Positions 16,027-24,702 are shown, numbered from the stretch's first letter. The stretch is 42,759 nucleotides of DNA from JAPLKX01 sp035530195 (GCA_035530195.1 DATKVG010000098.1:1-42759), one strand, 5' to 3'. A program made the numbers and translations. Notes: a model not told the origin generated them from the sequence alone.

Positions 16027-17748
16027 ATGGCTGAGCCGTTAGCATCAGATAACGATAAAACGGTCGTTGTTGAGCAGCCGACCATGGCCAGCCCGGATCC
16101 CCGGTTCAAGTTGATCCGCTGCCTGGGGTCGGGCGGTATGGGCGACGTCCATCTGGCGGAAGACTCGAAGCTGCGCCGGATGGTCGCCATCAAGACGATC
16201 CGGGCCGACCTGTGCAAGGACGATGAGATCTGCAAGCGGATCGAACGCGAGTGCCTGCTTCACGCCAAGATCGGCTCGCACCCGCACATCGTCACGTTGT
16301 TCGACCGCATCGAGCACGGTAGCCAGATCAATCTCGTCATGGAATACGTCGAAGGCGAAACCCTTCAGGACCTCCTCACCAAAGGGCGCGCGGGCGCGGC
16401 GTCGGGCGGGCGGAGCCTGTCGTGGAAAGACGGCATCAACATCGCTGTGCAGACGCTCGAAGCCCTCGGCAGGATCCACGCCCACGGCATCGTTCACCGC
16501 GACATCAAACCCAGCAACATCATTGTGACGCGCGACGACGCCGGCGCGTACTGCGCCAAACTCATGGATTTCGGGATCGCCCGGATGCAGGCCGACGACG
16601 AGCAGTCCACCATGCTCACAAAAGACGGCGCCGGCAGCCCGGGCACCCCCACCTACATGGCCCCCGAACAGATCGATCCCAAGACGTTCGGGCCCGTGTC
16701 GTCGGCCACCGACGTCTACGCGATGGGCGTTATGCTCTACCAGATCCTGTCGGGCCGGCCGCCGTTCGTCGGCAGCATCACCGAAGTGTTCAATGGCCAC
16801 GTCAATTGCCAGCCGCCCGCCATCGATTTCCACGGCGACACCACGGTCCCGCCGGAAATTAAAGAGATTCTCGACTGTGCGCTGGCCAAGAAACCCAGCC
16901 AGCGGTTCCCGTCGGTGAAAGTGTTCCGCGAGGAGTTGCTGCGCGTGGCACAGGGTTCGCTCAAGGGCGCGCCCGGCGGTGCTCCCGGATGCGCCGGCGA
17001 AGACACCAACAGGACCATGCTGGCATCGAGCGCCGGTGCGGCCGCCGCCGGGCCGGAAGGCCATGGCGCCACGATGCTCGATACGTCCGGCACGAGGCCG
17101 CGCGCGAACATCAGCACGGGAAAACTGGTTGCGGTCATTGTTGTATTGTTGCTGGCGGCCGCGGCGGTTGCCGCCTACTTCATTTTTGCCGGCGGGAAAT
17201 CGGAGGAGGCCGCGCCCGCCGACAAAAATGCGCCGCAAGATGTCCAGACTGCGCCGGAAAACGCGTCGGCTCCGGATGGCAGTTCCGTTGCACCCGCGCC
17301 ACCTGGTGCGGCCGCGCCAACCACGCCGCTGCAGCCCGCGCCCGTGCCCACGCCGGGAACGCCTCAGCCGCCTGCCGCCATTACGCCGCCGCTTGGCGCA
17401 GGGCAGTCCGTTGTGCCCGCACCGGGCGCCGCTCCGGCTTCGCCTTCGGTGTCGCAGCCGACGCCCGCGGATTCCGGACCGAAGACTTCCGCGCTCGAGG
17501 CGTTCGAACAACGGCGCAAAGAACAGTCACCGGCCCCGGCAGCGTCCGTAACGACGACGCCCACCGCGCCACCGGTTTCCGAACCGCCCGCGGCAACGGA
17601 ACCACCCAAACCTAAACCGAAGGCGCCGGCGCCAAAAGCGGCTGAAAAGACGCCGGCACCCGAGGCTGCAAAGCCGGCCGAGCCGCAAACACCCAGCACG
17701 GGCGGCGGCTGGAAAGTTATTGAGAATAAAGATCGGAAAGTAAATTGA
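16027..17748 (+). CDS. Transmembrane Ser/Thr protein kinase (Pkn type)
   Basis: A 573-residue Hanks-type kinase. The cytoplasmic kinase domain (about 28-305) has the glycine loop 'GSGGMGDVHLA', catalytic K56, HRD with D159, DFG D181, and 'GTPTYMAPEQ' in the activation segment. A juxtamembrane stretch of about 60 residues is followed by one TM helix (367-387). The outer part is a Pro/Ala-rich low-complexity stalk ending without a recognisable sensor domain. Three 'TML' threonines occur (activation loop T195, juxtamembrane T330 and T349). It lies 25 nt after the FHA-ABC gene, suggesting a kinase/substrate pair. GAAGG precedes the ATG. Confidence 0.94.
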   Translation: MAEPLASDNDKTVVVEQPTMASPDPRFKLIRCLGSGGMGDVHLAEDSKLRRMVAIKTIRADLCKDDEICKRIERECLLHAKIGSHPHIVTLFDRIEHGSQINLVMEYVEGETLQDLLTKGRAGAASGGRSLSWKDGINIAVQTLEALGRIHAHGIVHRDIKPSNIIVTRDDAGAYCAKLMDFGIARMQADDEQSTMLTKDGAGSPGTPTYMAPEQIDPKTFGPVSSATDVYAMGVMLYQILSGRPPFVGSITEVFNGHVNCQPPAIDFHGDTTVPPEIKEILDCALAKKPSQRFPSVKVFREELLRVAQGSLKGAPGGAPGCAGEDTNRTMLASSAGAAAAGPEGHGATMLDTSGTRPRANISTGKLVAVIVVLLLAAAAVAAYFIFAGGKSEEAAPADKNAPQDVQTAPENASAPDGSSVAPAPPGAAAPTTPLQPAPVPTPGTPQPPAAITPPLGAGQSVVPAPGAAPASPSVSQPTPADSGPKTSALEAFEQRRKEQSPAPAASVTTTPTAPPVSEPPAATEPPKPKPKAPAPKAAEKTPAPEAAKPAEPQTPSTGGGWKVIENKDRKVN

Positions 17749-17818
17749 ATAAAAGTGGTCGCATGGAAGTCAGTTGGCCACAGAGGGGAATCTAGAGGAC
17801 AAGAAGGAGGGTTTTGCG

Positions 17819-18487
17819 ATGAAGAACAAGAGGTTGCAACTGGCGATCGTCGTGCTCATGCTTTCCAGCCTCGTGGTAGCCGGATGCGAGACCGCTGCCG
17901 GGTCGGCCGGTTTGGGCGCGGGCATAGGCGGGCTTGCTGGCGGCATCATCGGGCATCAGTCCGGCCATGGTTGGGAAGGCGCGGCGATCGGCGCGGCGCT
18001 GGGCGGTTTGACGGGCCTGATCGTGCACGACATCAAGTCGCGCCAGGTGAAAACGGCCCAACAGACCGCGCAGGAATACAACTACCAGCCCGCCCAGGGA
18101 TTCAAAATGGACATGCGGGGCGGCAGCGTGTCGCCCGGCACGGTCCAGGCCGGCCAGAAGGTGACGTCCACGATGCAGTATGCCGTGCTGGGAGCCGGCA
18201 GCGGCGTCAAGGTCGATGAGAAAGCGGAACTGCACCACAACGGCGAGGTGGTGGCGAAACTCGCGGAGCGCACCGTGGACCGCACCGACGGCACGTGGGA
18301 AAACGAGTTGGCCATCGAAGTTCCCAAAGATGCGCCTACGGGTGAATACGTGATTGCGCAGCGGGTGAGCGCGGGCGGGCAGAACTACGGGCGTGACAGT
18401 ACCTTCAACGTGACGACGGTGACGGCAAAATCGCCTGCGGTCACTGTTGGCGGCGAGATGCAGGTCCGTGTAGCCGCGGTTCGGTAG
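17819..18487 (+). CDS. Glycine-zipper lipoprotein
   Basis: A 222-residue lipoprotein. The signal peptide ends at the lipobox 'VVAGC' (lipidated C23). Residues about 28-62 form a glycine-zipper segment ('GLGAGIGGLAGGIIG', 'GAAIGAALGGLTGLI') of the OmpA-associated Gly-zip type, which can insert in or oligomerise at membranes. The C-terminal 120 residues look like a beta-sandwich domain of unknown function. I chose the ATG at 17819 because AAGGAGG lies eight bases upstream and the signal peptide starts there. It is 70 nt after the kinase gene, same strand. Confidence 0.8.
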   Translation: MKNKRLQLAIVVLMLSSLVVAGCETAAGSAGLGAGIGGLAGGIIGHQSGHGWEGAAIGAALGGLTGLIVHDIKSRQVKTAQQTAQEYNYQPAQGFKMDMRGGSVSPGTVQAGQKVTSTMQYAVLGAGSGVKVDEKAELHHNGEVVAKLAERTVDRTDGTWENELAIEVPKDAPTGEYVIAQRVSAGGQNYGRDSTFNVTTVTAKSPAVTVGGEMQVRVAAVR

Positions 18488-18609
18488 GTACTCCGCGAGA
18501 CGCGGGGACAGTTTGCCATGAGGCTTTGTCTCGCCCGCAAACGATGAAAATGGGCCTTGGCCCGTCGTTCAAAGTTTGAAGCAGTTCAAACGGTAAGAAA
18601 TCCAACGGT

Positions 18610-18680
18610 AGAGCGGGGAGGGTTTCGAGGCCCTCCCCCTCGTCAAACCGTACGTGCGGTTTTCCCGAATAACCGGCGAC
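18610..18680 (-). mobile_element. Group II intron 3'-end remnant (domains V-VI)
   Basis: Read on the minus strand, 18678-18643 has the layout of group II intron domain V: a CGC-type triad, a GAAA-containing tip, then ACCGCACGTACGGTTT. It is followed by a domain VI-like stem (18641-18611, GGGGAGGG paired with CCCTCCCC around CCTCGAAA) and a CTAC-like 3' end near 18608-18610. Domain V appears to carry one extra base, so it is probably degenerate. No reverse transcriptase or domains I-IV are present, because the DUF4838 gene starts 60 nt upstream. This is a fragment and cannot be an active intron. Confidence 0.65.
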
Positions 18681-18744
18681 TGTCGGTTTTCCCCGGTTTT
18701 CCCTCAGTTTTCCTGCAGACCGTAGGCCAGGAGAAGGAAATGCC

Positions 18745-20781
18745 ATGATGATAAGATCGGCGGCTGTTTTGTTTACGTGTTATTTGGGTTTCATGGCGTG
18801 GGCCTGTAACGGCTGGGCGGTGGGTGCGCCTGTTCCCGTCGTGTCGCGCGGCGTGTCCGGCCGGCAAGGGCAGGCCAGTGCCGTGGTCGTGATTCCTGCG
18901 AACGCACAACCCATTGCCGAATACGCGGCCGATGAATTGGTTCGCCACGTTGAAATGGCGACCGGGGTCAGATTGTGCGTTATGAAGGAATCGGCCGTGT
19001 CGGAACCGGCCCCGCATCGTATCTACGTCGGCCATACGCGGGCGGCCGCCGAAGCCGGCATCGACGTCGATACGCTTGCTTCCGAGGCGTTCGTGTTGCG
19101 GACTTTGGGCAACGATCTGTTCATCGCGGCAAAAGACGGCCCCGGCGGACCGCTCGACATGAACAACACGTTCAGCGGTTGTCTGTGGGGTGTTTACGAA
19201 GTGCTGGAACGGGGAGCCGGCGCGCGCTGGCTGTGGCCGGGCGACTTGGGCACCTACGTTCCGCAAGTTCACACCCTCGCGCTGGGCCACTACGACGAGA
19301 TGGTCTTGCCTCGGTTTGCGCATCGCATGCTGCGCCCAAGCATCAGCCCAAAGAATCCTCCCAACGGCGATTTGCGATTGGCGTTCAGCGAAACGGAACG
19401 GGAACAGTATGCCCGCGCACAAACGGTGTTTCTTCGGCGCCACCGTATGGGGAGTTCCGCCAACACGTATTTCACGCAGCGCACATCCGGTTCGGGCCAC
19501 TCGTTCGAAGGCTGGTGGGAACGGTACGGCAAGGAGCATCCGGAATGGTTCCAACTTTGCCGCGACGGCCGGCGGGGACCCGCCGATCCCAACCGGCCGG
19601 CAAAATTCACGATGTGCGTGTCGAATCCGGGGCTGCACCGGAAGATCGTCGAGCTTTGGAAAGAAGAACGCGCGAAATATCCCCGCGAACCTGTAAACAT
19701 CGGCATTGGCGAGAACGACACATCCGGCGTATGTTGTTGTCCGGATTGCCTGGCATGGGACGGGCCGGCGCCCAATCTCGAAGGCCTGCCTCCCGGCCTC
19801 GAACGATCATACCAGCCAACGCAGGCATCGAACCGGTACGCCCGCTTCCTCGATGCGGTCCAAGCCCTGGCCGCGGAAACGGACCCCGGCGTCAACGTGC
19901 ATTTCTACGCATTCGAGAACTACTTTTGGGCGCCTTCGCCGGATATCCAGCTTAACAAGAACGTCGTCGTCGGGTTTGTGCCCTGGTTCCGATGGGCGGG
20001 TTGGTTTCCGCGGACGATCGAGGAGCATGAATGGATCAAGCAGCAGTGGTTGGGCTGGCAGCGCAGCGGCGCTTCGGTGTATTACCGGCCCAACTGGTTT
20101 CTCGACGGCTGGAGCATGCCGCACGTCTACCCGCACCAGTTCGCCGATGCCGTTCAGTTCTACGCGCGGAACGGCATGATTGGCGCCGACTTCGATTCGC
20201 TGATGGGCCAATGGGCCGCGCAAGGTCCGAACTTGTACTTATTGGCCCGCATCCACGTGCGGCCTGACGCGCCCGTGGACACGCTGCTGGACGAGTTCTA
20301 CTCCGCGTTCGGGCCAGCGAAGAAGGCGGTCCGAAAATATTTCCGCTATTGGGAAGATTACTCGATCGAGAATCGCGAGCGGGCAGCGAATTCGATCAAG
20401 ACGCGCCGCGGCGGCGCCTTCCGACGTTACGCGATGTATGCGCTGGTTGCGGATGAACTCTACCCGCTCGAAGTGTTTGCGCCCGCCCAGAAGATTATTG
20501 ACCGCGCCAAAGCGGCGGCAGGGAAAAATCCCGGCTCCGAGTACGCGCGACGCGTCGCGTTTATCGAGGAGGGATTGAACCACGCGAGAACATGCGTCGA
20601 AACCGCCAAAGTGATGAACGACCCGCAAGCTAAGGTCGCGGAGAAGTCTGCCGCGATAGACCGGCTCATCGCGTATCGCCGAAACGTCGCACCGCTCGGT
20701 ATCGCCAACCTGGACCGGCTGTCCGTGATTGAATTGGAAAGCTGGAGGGACGTCTCCGGCTTTGCCGCGCGGGCAAAATGA
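18745..20781 (+). CDS. Secreted DUF4838 domain protein
   Basis: A 678-residue exported protein with a signal peptide (about 1-26). The first third (about 40-165) resembles the alpha-glucuronidase-like N-terminal domain: 'VVIPANAQPIAEYAADELVRHVEMATG', then 'GCLWGVYEVLERGAGARWLWPGDLGTYVP'. The central part (about 190-500) matches DUF4838, including a Cys cluster 'GVCCCPDCLAW' that may bind metal. The family is abundant in PVC and Bacteroidota genomes and is thought to act on polysaccharides, but activity is unproven. AGGAGAAGG precedes the ATG. It ends tail-to-tail with the aminotransferase at 20885. Confidence 0.82.
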   Translation: MMIRSAAVLFTCYLGFMAWACNGWAVGAPVPVVSRGVSGRQGQASAVVVIPANAQPIAEYAADELVRHVEMATGVRLCVMKESAVSEPAPHRIYVGHTRAAAEAGIDVDTLASEAFVLRTLGNDLFIAAKDGPGGPLDMNNTFSGCLWGVYEVLERGAGARWLWPGDLGTYVPQVHTLALGHYDEMVLPRFAHRMLRPSISPKNPPNGDLRLAFSETEREQYARAQTVFLRRHRMGSSANTYFTQRTSGSGHSFEGWWERYGKEHPEWFQLCRDGRRGPADPNRPAKFTMCVSNPGLHRKIVELWKEERAKYPREPVNIGIGENDTSGVCCCPDCLAWDGPAPNLEGLPPGLERSYQPTQASNRYARFLDAVQALAAETDPGVNVHFYAFENYFWAPSPDIQLNKNVVVGFVPWFRWAGWFPRTIEEHEWIKQQWLGWQRSGASVYYRPNWFLDGWSMPHVYPHQFADAVQFYARNGMIGADFDSLMGQWAAQGPNLYLLARIHVRPDAPVDTLLDEFYSAFGPAKKAVRKYFRYWEDYSIENRERAANSIKTRRGGAFRRYAMYALVADELYPLEVFAPAQKIIDRAKAAAGKNPGSEYARRVAFIEEGLNHARTCVETAKVMNDPQAKVAEKSAAIDRLIAYRRNVAPLGIANLDRLSVIELESWRDVSGFAARAK

Positions 20782-20788
20782 CTGTCCT

Positions 20789-20850
20789 GACCCGCAAAGA
20801 CCGCTAACATGATCCCACACGAGGTCCCTGCAGGCACTCCGTTGCGGGTC
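20789..20850. repeat. 9-bp inverted repeat between convergent genes
   Basis: GACCCGCAA (20789-20797) pairs perfectly with TTGCGGGTC (20842-20850) across a 44-nt loop, in the gap between convergent genes. No T-run follows, so terminator function is only possible. Confidence 0.4.
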
Positions 20851-20884
20851 TGTGGGCATATCCCACGTTCGTCCCGCCATCCGG

Positions 20885-22090
20885 TCAGTCCCTGTTTTTT
20901 GCCAGGGTTTGGATGGACTCGATGAGTGCGGCGGAGATGTAGGCGTTGTCGTCGTCGGACATGGCGGGGTGTGTCGGGATGCAGAACAGCCGGGCGCCGA
21001 TTTCTTCCGACAACGGGAGGGCCTGGCCGGGGGTGTGCCTGCGCAGGAACGCGTGGGCCTGGTATGCGGGCGGGTTAGCCACGAGCAGGCGGACGCCGTA
21101 CGTCTCGTCCATCATTTTCATGAGTTGGTCGCGTGTCTCGCCGGCCCATTCCGGCGGCACGAGGCAGGTGTAGAGATAGTAGGTGTGCAGGCAGCCATCC
21201 GGCTCGAATGGCAGCGTGATGCCGCGTATTCCATCCAGCATTTCCGACCGCGCCGCGGCAAGCCGGCGACGGGCGGCGATGAACGAGTCGAGCTTCCCGA
21301 GTTGAATCAGGCCCACGGCCGCCTGGACTTTGTTCATCACGTAGGACGACCCCCACAGTTCCGGATTGCTCAGCCCGTAGAACCGCCCCGCCCGGAAAAA
21401 CTCCGCCACGGCGTCGTCGTCGGTGGTTATCATGCCGCCCTCGCCAAGCGTCACCATGTTTTTCATCGTATGGAACGAAAAAACCGTGAGCAGACCGTCC
21501 TTGCCGAGTTTCCGGCCTCGATACTCGCCGCCGCACGCCCGCGCCGCGTCGCCGATCACGGGGAGCGGCCCGTGTTTTTCGTGTGGGTGGCGCCGGGCCA
21601 CCTCGAGCAGGTCGTCCAGCGGCGCGGCAAGCCCATTCATGTGTACGGGGCAGATGGCGCGTGTGCGCGGCGTGATCCGCTTCTCGACGTCGTTCGGGTC
21701 GAGCTCGAGCGTCCGCGGATCGATTTCGCCCCACACCACCTGGCCGCCACCCGCTACAACCGCCAGCGGCGTGGCCACAAAGTTGATTGCCGGCACAATG
21801 ACCTCATCGCCCGGCTCGAGGTCGAGGTAACGCATCGCGAGGTCCAGCCCGGGTCCCGCGCTGTTAAGGGCGACGGCGTGTTTCGTGCCGACGTACCGGG
21901 CGAACGCCTCCTCGAACGCCTGGATCTGCGGGCCGCTGAACCCGCGGCTGACCTCCAGCGAGTCCCGCATCGCCGCCACCGCCGCTTCGATCTCATCCTC
22001 GCCGTACGCGCTTCCAAGCAAAGGCTCGCCTTCCCACAGCGTTTTGGGCTTGTGTTTGAGGATCTGTTGCCGTTCTTGGGGGTCTATCAT
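20885..22090 (-). CDS. DegT/DnrJ/EryC1/StrS family aminotransferase 1
   Basis: A 401-residue PLP-dependent aminotransferase fold, type I. The catalytic lysine is K210 in 'VFSFHTMKNMVTLGEGGMITTDD', and D181 in 'VIGDAARACGGEY' would contact the PLP ring nitrogen. Members transfer an amino group to keto-sugars (or dehydrate them) for surface glycans and secondary metabolites; the substrate is unknown. AGGA lies seven to eight bases before the ATG (22088-22090). It follows a Gfo/Idh/MocA oxidoreductase and a second DegT enzyme on the same strand, a combination typical of amino-sugar modification. Confidence 0.9.
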   Translation of the reverse strand: MIDPQERQQILKHKPKTLWEGEPLLGSAYGEDEIEAAVAAMRDSLEVSRGFSGPQIQAFEEAFARYVGTKHAVALNSAGPGLDLAMRYLDLEPGDEVIVPAINFVATPLAVVAGGGQVVWGEIDPRTLELDPNDVEKRITPRTRAICPVHMNGLAAPLDDLLEVARRHPHEKHGPLPVIGDAARACGGEYRGRKLGKDGLLTVFSFHTMKNMVTLGEGGMITTDDDAVAEFFRAGRFYGLSNPELWGSSYVMNKVQAAVGLIQLGKLDSFIAARRRLAAARSEMLDGIRGITLPFEPDGCLHTYYLYTCLVPPEWAGETRDQLMKMMDETYGVRLLVANPPAYQAHAFLRRHTPGQALPLSEEIGARLFCIPTHPAMSDDDNAYISAALIESIQTLAKNRD

Positions 22091-22131
22091 GGCGTTTTCC
22101 TTTTATGCGATAGTCTCTCTGATTGCGGCTT

Positions 22132-22151
22132 CACGGACGCACACGGACGCG
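22132..22151. repeat. 10-bp tandem repeat CACGGACGCN, two units
   Basis: CACGGACGCA directly followed by CACGGACGCG, upstream of the aminotransferase start at 22090. Same unit as at 257-276 and 34240-34279. Confidence 0.6.
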
Positions 22152-22178
22152 GTGTTTCGTGCTGTGTATTTTGCACGG

Positions 22179-23216
22179 TTACTCCAGGGTGATGCGGGCG
22201 CCGGTTTTCGCGCTCTCATAGCAGGCCGCGAGTACAGCTTGGCTCCACCGGCCGTCTTCCCCGCTGACCGGCGGGGGCGTGTCGTCAATCACGGCCTGCG
22301 AGAATGCTTCCACTTCCGCCTTATACATGTTCACCGGCGCGGGCGCAATCATGAATCCGCCGCCGCTGTCCCGTTGCTGGCGAGCCTCATACGCGCCGGT
22401 CTCGCCTTCGAGCCGCGCCACCATCGTACCCGCCTTGCCCTGGCCGATCGTGCCTTCCGCCAGGATGCTACCAAACGTGCCATAGATTTCGAGCCGATTC
22501 AGCGAACTCGAGTCGGGCACGCAAAACAGGCAATCCACCACGCCCTTCGCGCCGGACGCGAATTCGAGCAGCACCACCGCCGTGTCTTCGCTTGCGTAAT
22601 CCTGCACAAAACTGCCCGTCAAGCAGGAGACGCTGCGCGCCCGGCCAAAGAACATCTCGAGCAGGTCGATGCAATGGCCGCCGAGGTCCATGAGGCTGCC
22701 GCCGCCACCCTGCTTGGGAATCTGGCGCCACGCCCCATCGATCGGCGGGTACCAGCACGACAGTTGCGCCCTGCCAAACACCGGCGTGCCGAGCCGTGCC
22801 GAGCGCACCAGCTCGAGCGCCGCCCGATGCTGCGCATGGAACCGCATCATAAAGCCGGTCCCAAGTTTCACACCCGCAGACGTGCACGCCTCGATCATCG
22901 CATCGCTCTCGGCGACGGTCATTCCCAGCGGTTTCTCGCACAGGACGTGCTTGCCCGCCGCCGCGGCCCGTTTGACCTGCGAACAGTGCAGCCAGGCCGG
23001 TGTGGCCACATAAACGACGTCCGCGTCGCACCCCAGCAGTTCCTCTTCGTTCAAGCACGCCTTTGCGCCGAATTGCGCTGCAACCTCCTTGTTTGCAGCG
23101 GGATTGACGTCAAAAACGGCGGTCAATTCAGCGTTCTTGGCCTTGACGATACCTTCCGGAATAGTCCTGCGTCGCGCTATCCCGCCCGACCCCCACACGG
23201 CCCATTTCGTCTTCAT
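22179..23216 (-). CDS. Gfo/Idh/MocA family oxidoreductase
   Basis: A 345-residue NAD(P)-dependent dehydrogenase. The N-terminal Rossmann fold has 'AVWGSGGIA' (about 6-14), then the family motif 'CEKPLGM' (E94-K95-P96), which holds the cofactor and catalytic lysine. The C-terminal alpha/beta domain includes 'GGGGSLMDLGGHCIDLLEMFFG' typical of sugar dehydrogenases. It probably oxidises a sugar or cyclitol hydroxyl to a keto group that the adjacent DegT enzymes could aminate. The ATG at 23214-23216 has GGGAG upstream; the open frame extends 42 codons further, without support. Confidence 0.92.
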   Translation of the reverse strand: MKTKWAVWGSGGIARRRTIPEGIVKAKNAELTAVFDVNPAANKEVAAQFGAKACLNEEELLGCDADVVYVATPAWLHCSQVKRAAAAGKHVLCEKPLGMTVAESDAMIEACTSAGVKLGTGFMMRFHAQHRAALELVRSARLGTPVFGRAQLSCWYPPIDGAWRQIPKQGGGGSLMDLGGHCIDLLEMFFGRARSVSCLTGSFVQDYASEDTAVVLLEFASGAKGVVDCLFCVPDSSSLNRLEIYGTFGSILAEGTIGQGKAGTMVARLEGETGAYEARQQRDSGGGFMIAPAPVNMYKAEVEAFSQAVIDDTPPPVSGEDGRWSQAVLAACYESAKTGARITLE

Positions 23217-23250
23217 GCTCAATCTCCCAAGCCGATTGTGCGACCCGTCT

Positions 23251-23289
23251 GGGACGCCTCCCGGCAGTTGTGGGAGGTGTCCCATTTTT
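23251..23289 (+). terminator. Terminator-like hairpin with T-run on the plus strand
   Basis: GGGACGCCTCCC (23251-23262) pairs with GGGAGGTGTCCC (23272-23283), followed by ATTTTT on the plus strand. Both flanking genes are on the minus strand, so as a terminator it would only stop antisense transcription. It resembles the terminator sequence at 36171-36193 and may be a dispersed element. Confidence 0.5.
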
Positions 23290-23322
23290 GCACTCTTCCT
23301 ACAGCCTGAGACCCGGAAGCCT

Positions 23323-24597
23323 CTAGACTGAATACGCGGCAATCACCTTCTTGATGCCTTGCGCGATGCCGTGCATGTGGTGTTCCTCGTAGGTCGGGAA
23401 AATGAACGTGATAAACGTCCGGGACTGGTGCCAGATCGCGTTGGGCACGTTCACCTTCGTGTAATCGACCGCCGCCGGGTCCGCGTACTCTTTCGACTTA
23501 AACGGGAACCCCGACCGGCCGTAAGCATTATGCTCCTGGAACGCCCGTTCCGTGTGGCACTGCGGCCAGAACACCCGCCAGCACGGCGCGCCTTCCGCGC
23601 CAAGCGCCTCGAGAAACTGGCCCATGTCGCAAGACATCCGGTCGATGTCCAGCGTGATTGGGAACACGTACCAGCCATTGCGCCGGTGCGGCGTGTCGAC
23701 GGGCAAGTACAGGATCTGCGGAATCTCCCCGAGTTCTTCGAGCAGGATGCCCGCGTTACGCCGCCGGCGCGGCATGTTCCACGAGTCCATCCGGTCGAGC
23801 TCGGCGAGCCCGATGGCCGACTGCATCTCGGTCATGCGGTAGTTGAACCCAACCATGTTGTGGATGTACGGCAGTTTCTGCTCCATTTCGAGCAGCCGCA
23901 GCCGCTCGCGCACGTCGTAACCGTGGTCCCGGAAACTCCGGCACCGCCACGCGACCTCCTCGTCGTCCGTGGTGACCATCCCGCCCTCGCCGCCCGTCGT
24001 GAACGTCTTGTTTTGGCAAAAGCTGCACGCGCCGACGTGACCGATGCTGCCGGTTTTTCGGCCTTTGTACTCGCCGCCGAACGCTTCCGCGTTGTCCTCG
24101 ATGACGAACAGGTTGTGCGCGCGCGCCAGCTCGCAGATGGGATCCATGTCGGCCACATTCCCGTAAAGATGGACGGGCATGATGGCTTTTGTCCGCTTGT
24201 TGATCAGCTTTTCTGCACTCTCAACGCTGATGCAGTGGTCCTCGCGGTTGACGTCGGCGAACCGCGGTACCGCGCCCGCTTGCACAATCGAAAACGAGCT
24301 GGCGATGAACGTGTAGCTAGGCACGATCACCTCGTCGCCCGGCCCGATCCCCAGCCCGGCCAGGGCCGTGTGCAGCGCGCTGGTGCCGTTGGTGGTGCTG
24401 ACGGCGAACCGCGAGCCCTGCCACGCCGCAAACCGTTTCTCGAATTCCATTCCCCGGCTGCCGGTCCAATAGTTGACCTTGCCGCTGCGCAACGTATCCG
24501 CCACCGCAGATACCGCCGCCTCGTCAAGACACGGCCAAGGCGGCAGAGGCCCCTCCACCGACTTTTTGCCGCCGTCGATTGCCAGCTTGTCCGCCAT
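23323..24597 (-). CDS. DegT/DnrJ/EryC1/StrS family aminotransferase 2
   Basis: A 424-residue PLP-dependent sugar aminotransferase. Catalytic K197 lies in 'GACSFCQNKTFTTGGEGGM'; D168 in 'VIEDNAEAFGGEYKG' is the PLP-binding acid; the N-terminus 'WPCLDEAAVSAVADTLRSGKVNYWTG' is typical. It is clearly distinct from the first DegT protein, so this is not a recent duplication. The ATG at 24595-24597 has GGAGGA five bases upstream; the frame runs 21 codons further through tandem repeats. It is first in a minus-strand run with the Gfo/Idh/MocA gene (106-nt gap) and DegT 1. Confidence 0.92.
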   Translation of the reverse strand: MADKLAIDGGKKSVEGPLPPWPCLDEAAVSAVADTLRSGKVNYWTGSRGMEFEKRFAAWQGSRFAVSTTNGTSALHTALAGLGIGPGDEVIVPSYTFIASSFSIVQAGAVPRFADVNREDHCISVESAEKLINKRTKAIMPVHLYGNVADMDPICELARAHNLFVIEDNAEAFGGEYKGRKTGSIGHVGACSFCQNKTFTTGGEGGMVTTDDEEVAWRCRSFRDHGYDVRERLRLLEMEQKLPYIHNMVGFNYRMTEMQSAIGLAELDRMDSWNMPRRRRNAGILLEELGEIPQILYLPVDTPHRRNGWYVFPITLDIDRMSCDMGQFLEALGAEGAPCWRVFWPQCHTERAFQEHNAYGRSGFPFKSKEYADPAAVDYTKVNVPNAIWHQSRTFITFIFPTYEEHHMHGIAQGIKKVIAAYSV

Positions 24598-24612
24598 CGC
24601 GTCCTCCATAAG

Positions 24613-24633
24613 GCTGTAGACCGTAGACTGTAG
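24613..24633. repeat. 7-bp tandem repeat (NCNGTAG), three units
   Basis: Units GCTGTAG, ACCGTAG and ACTGTAG in direct succession, just upstream of the ribosome binding site of aminotransferase 2 (start 24597). Confidence 0.55.
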
Positions 24634-24702
24634 GTAAGAGCCCGCGTGATTGTAGATCACCCATCACGCCCGCCGCCACCCCCGCAGAGTGAGCCCCTCT
24701 TT

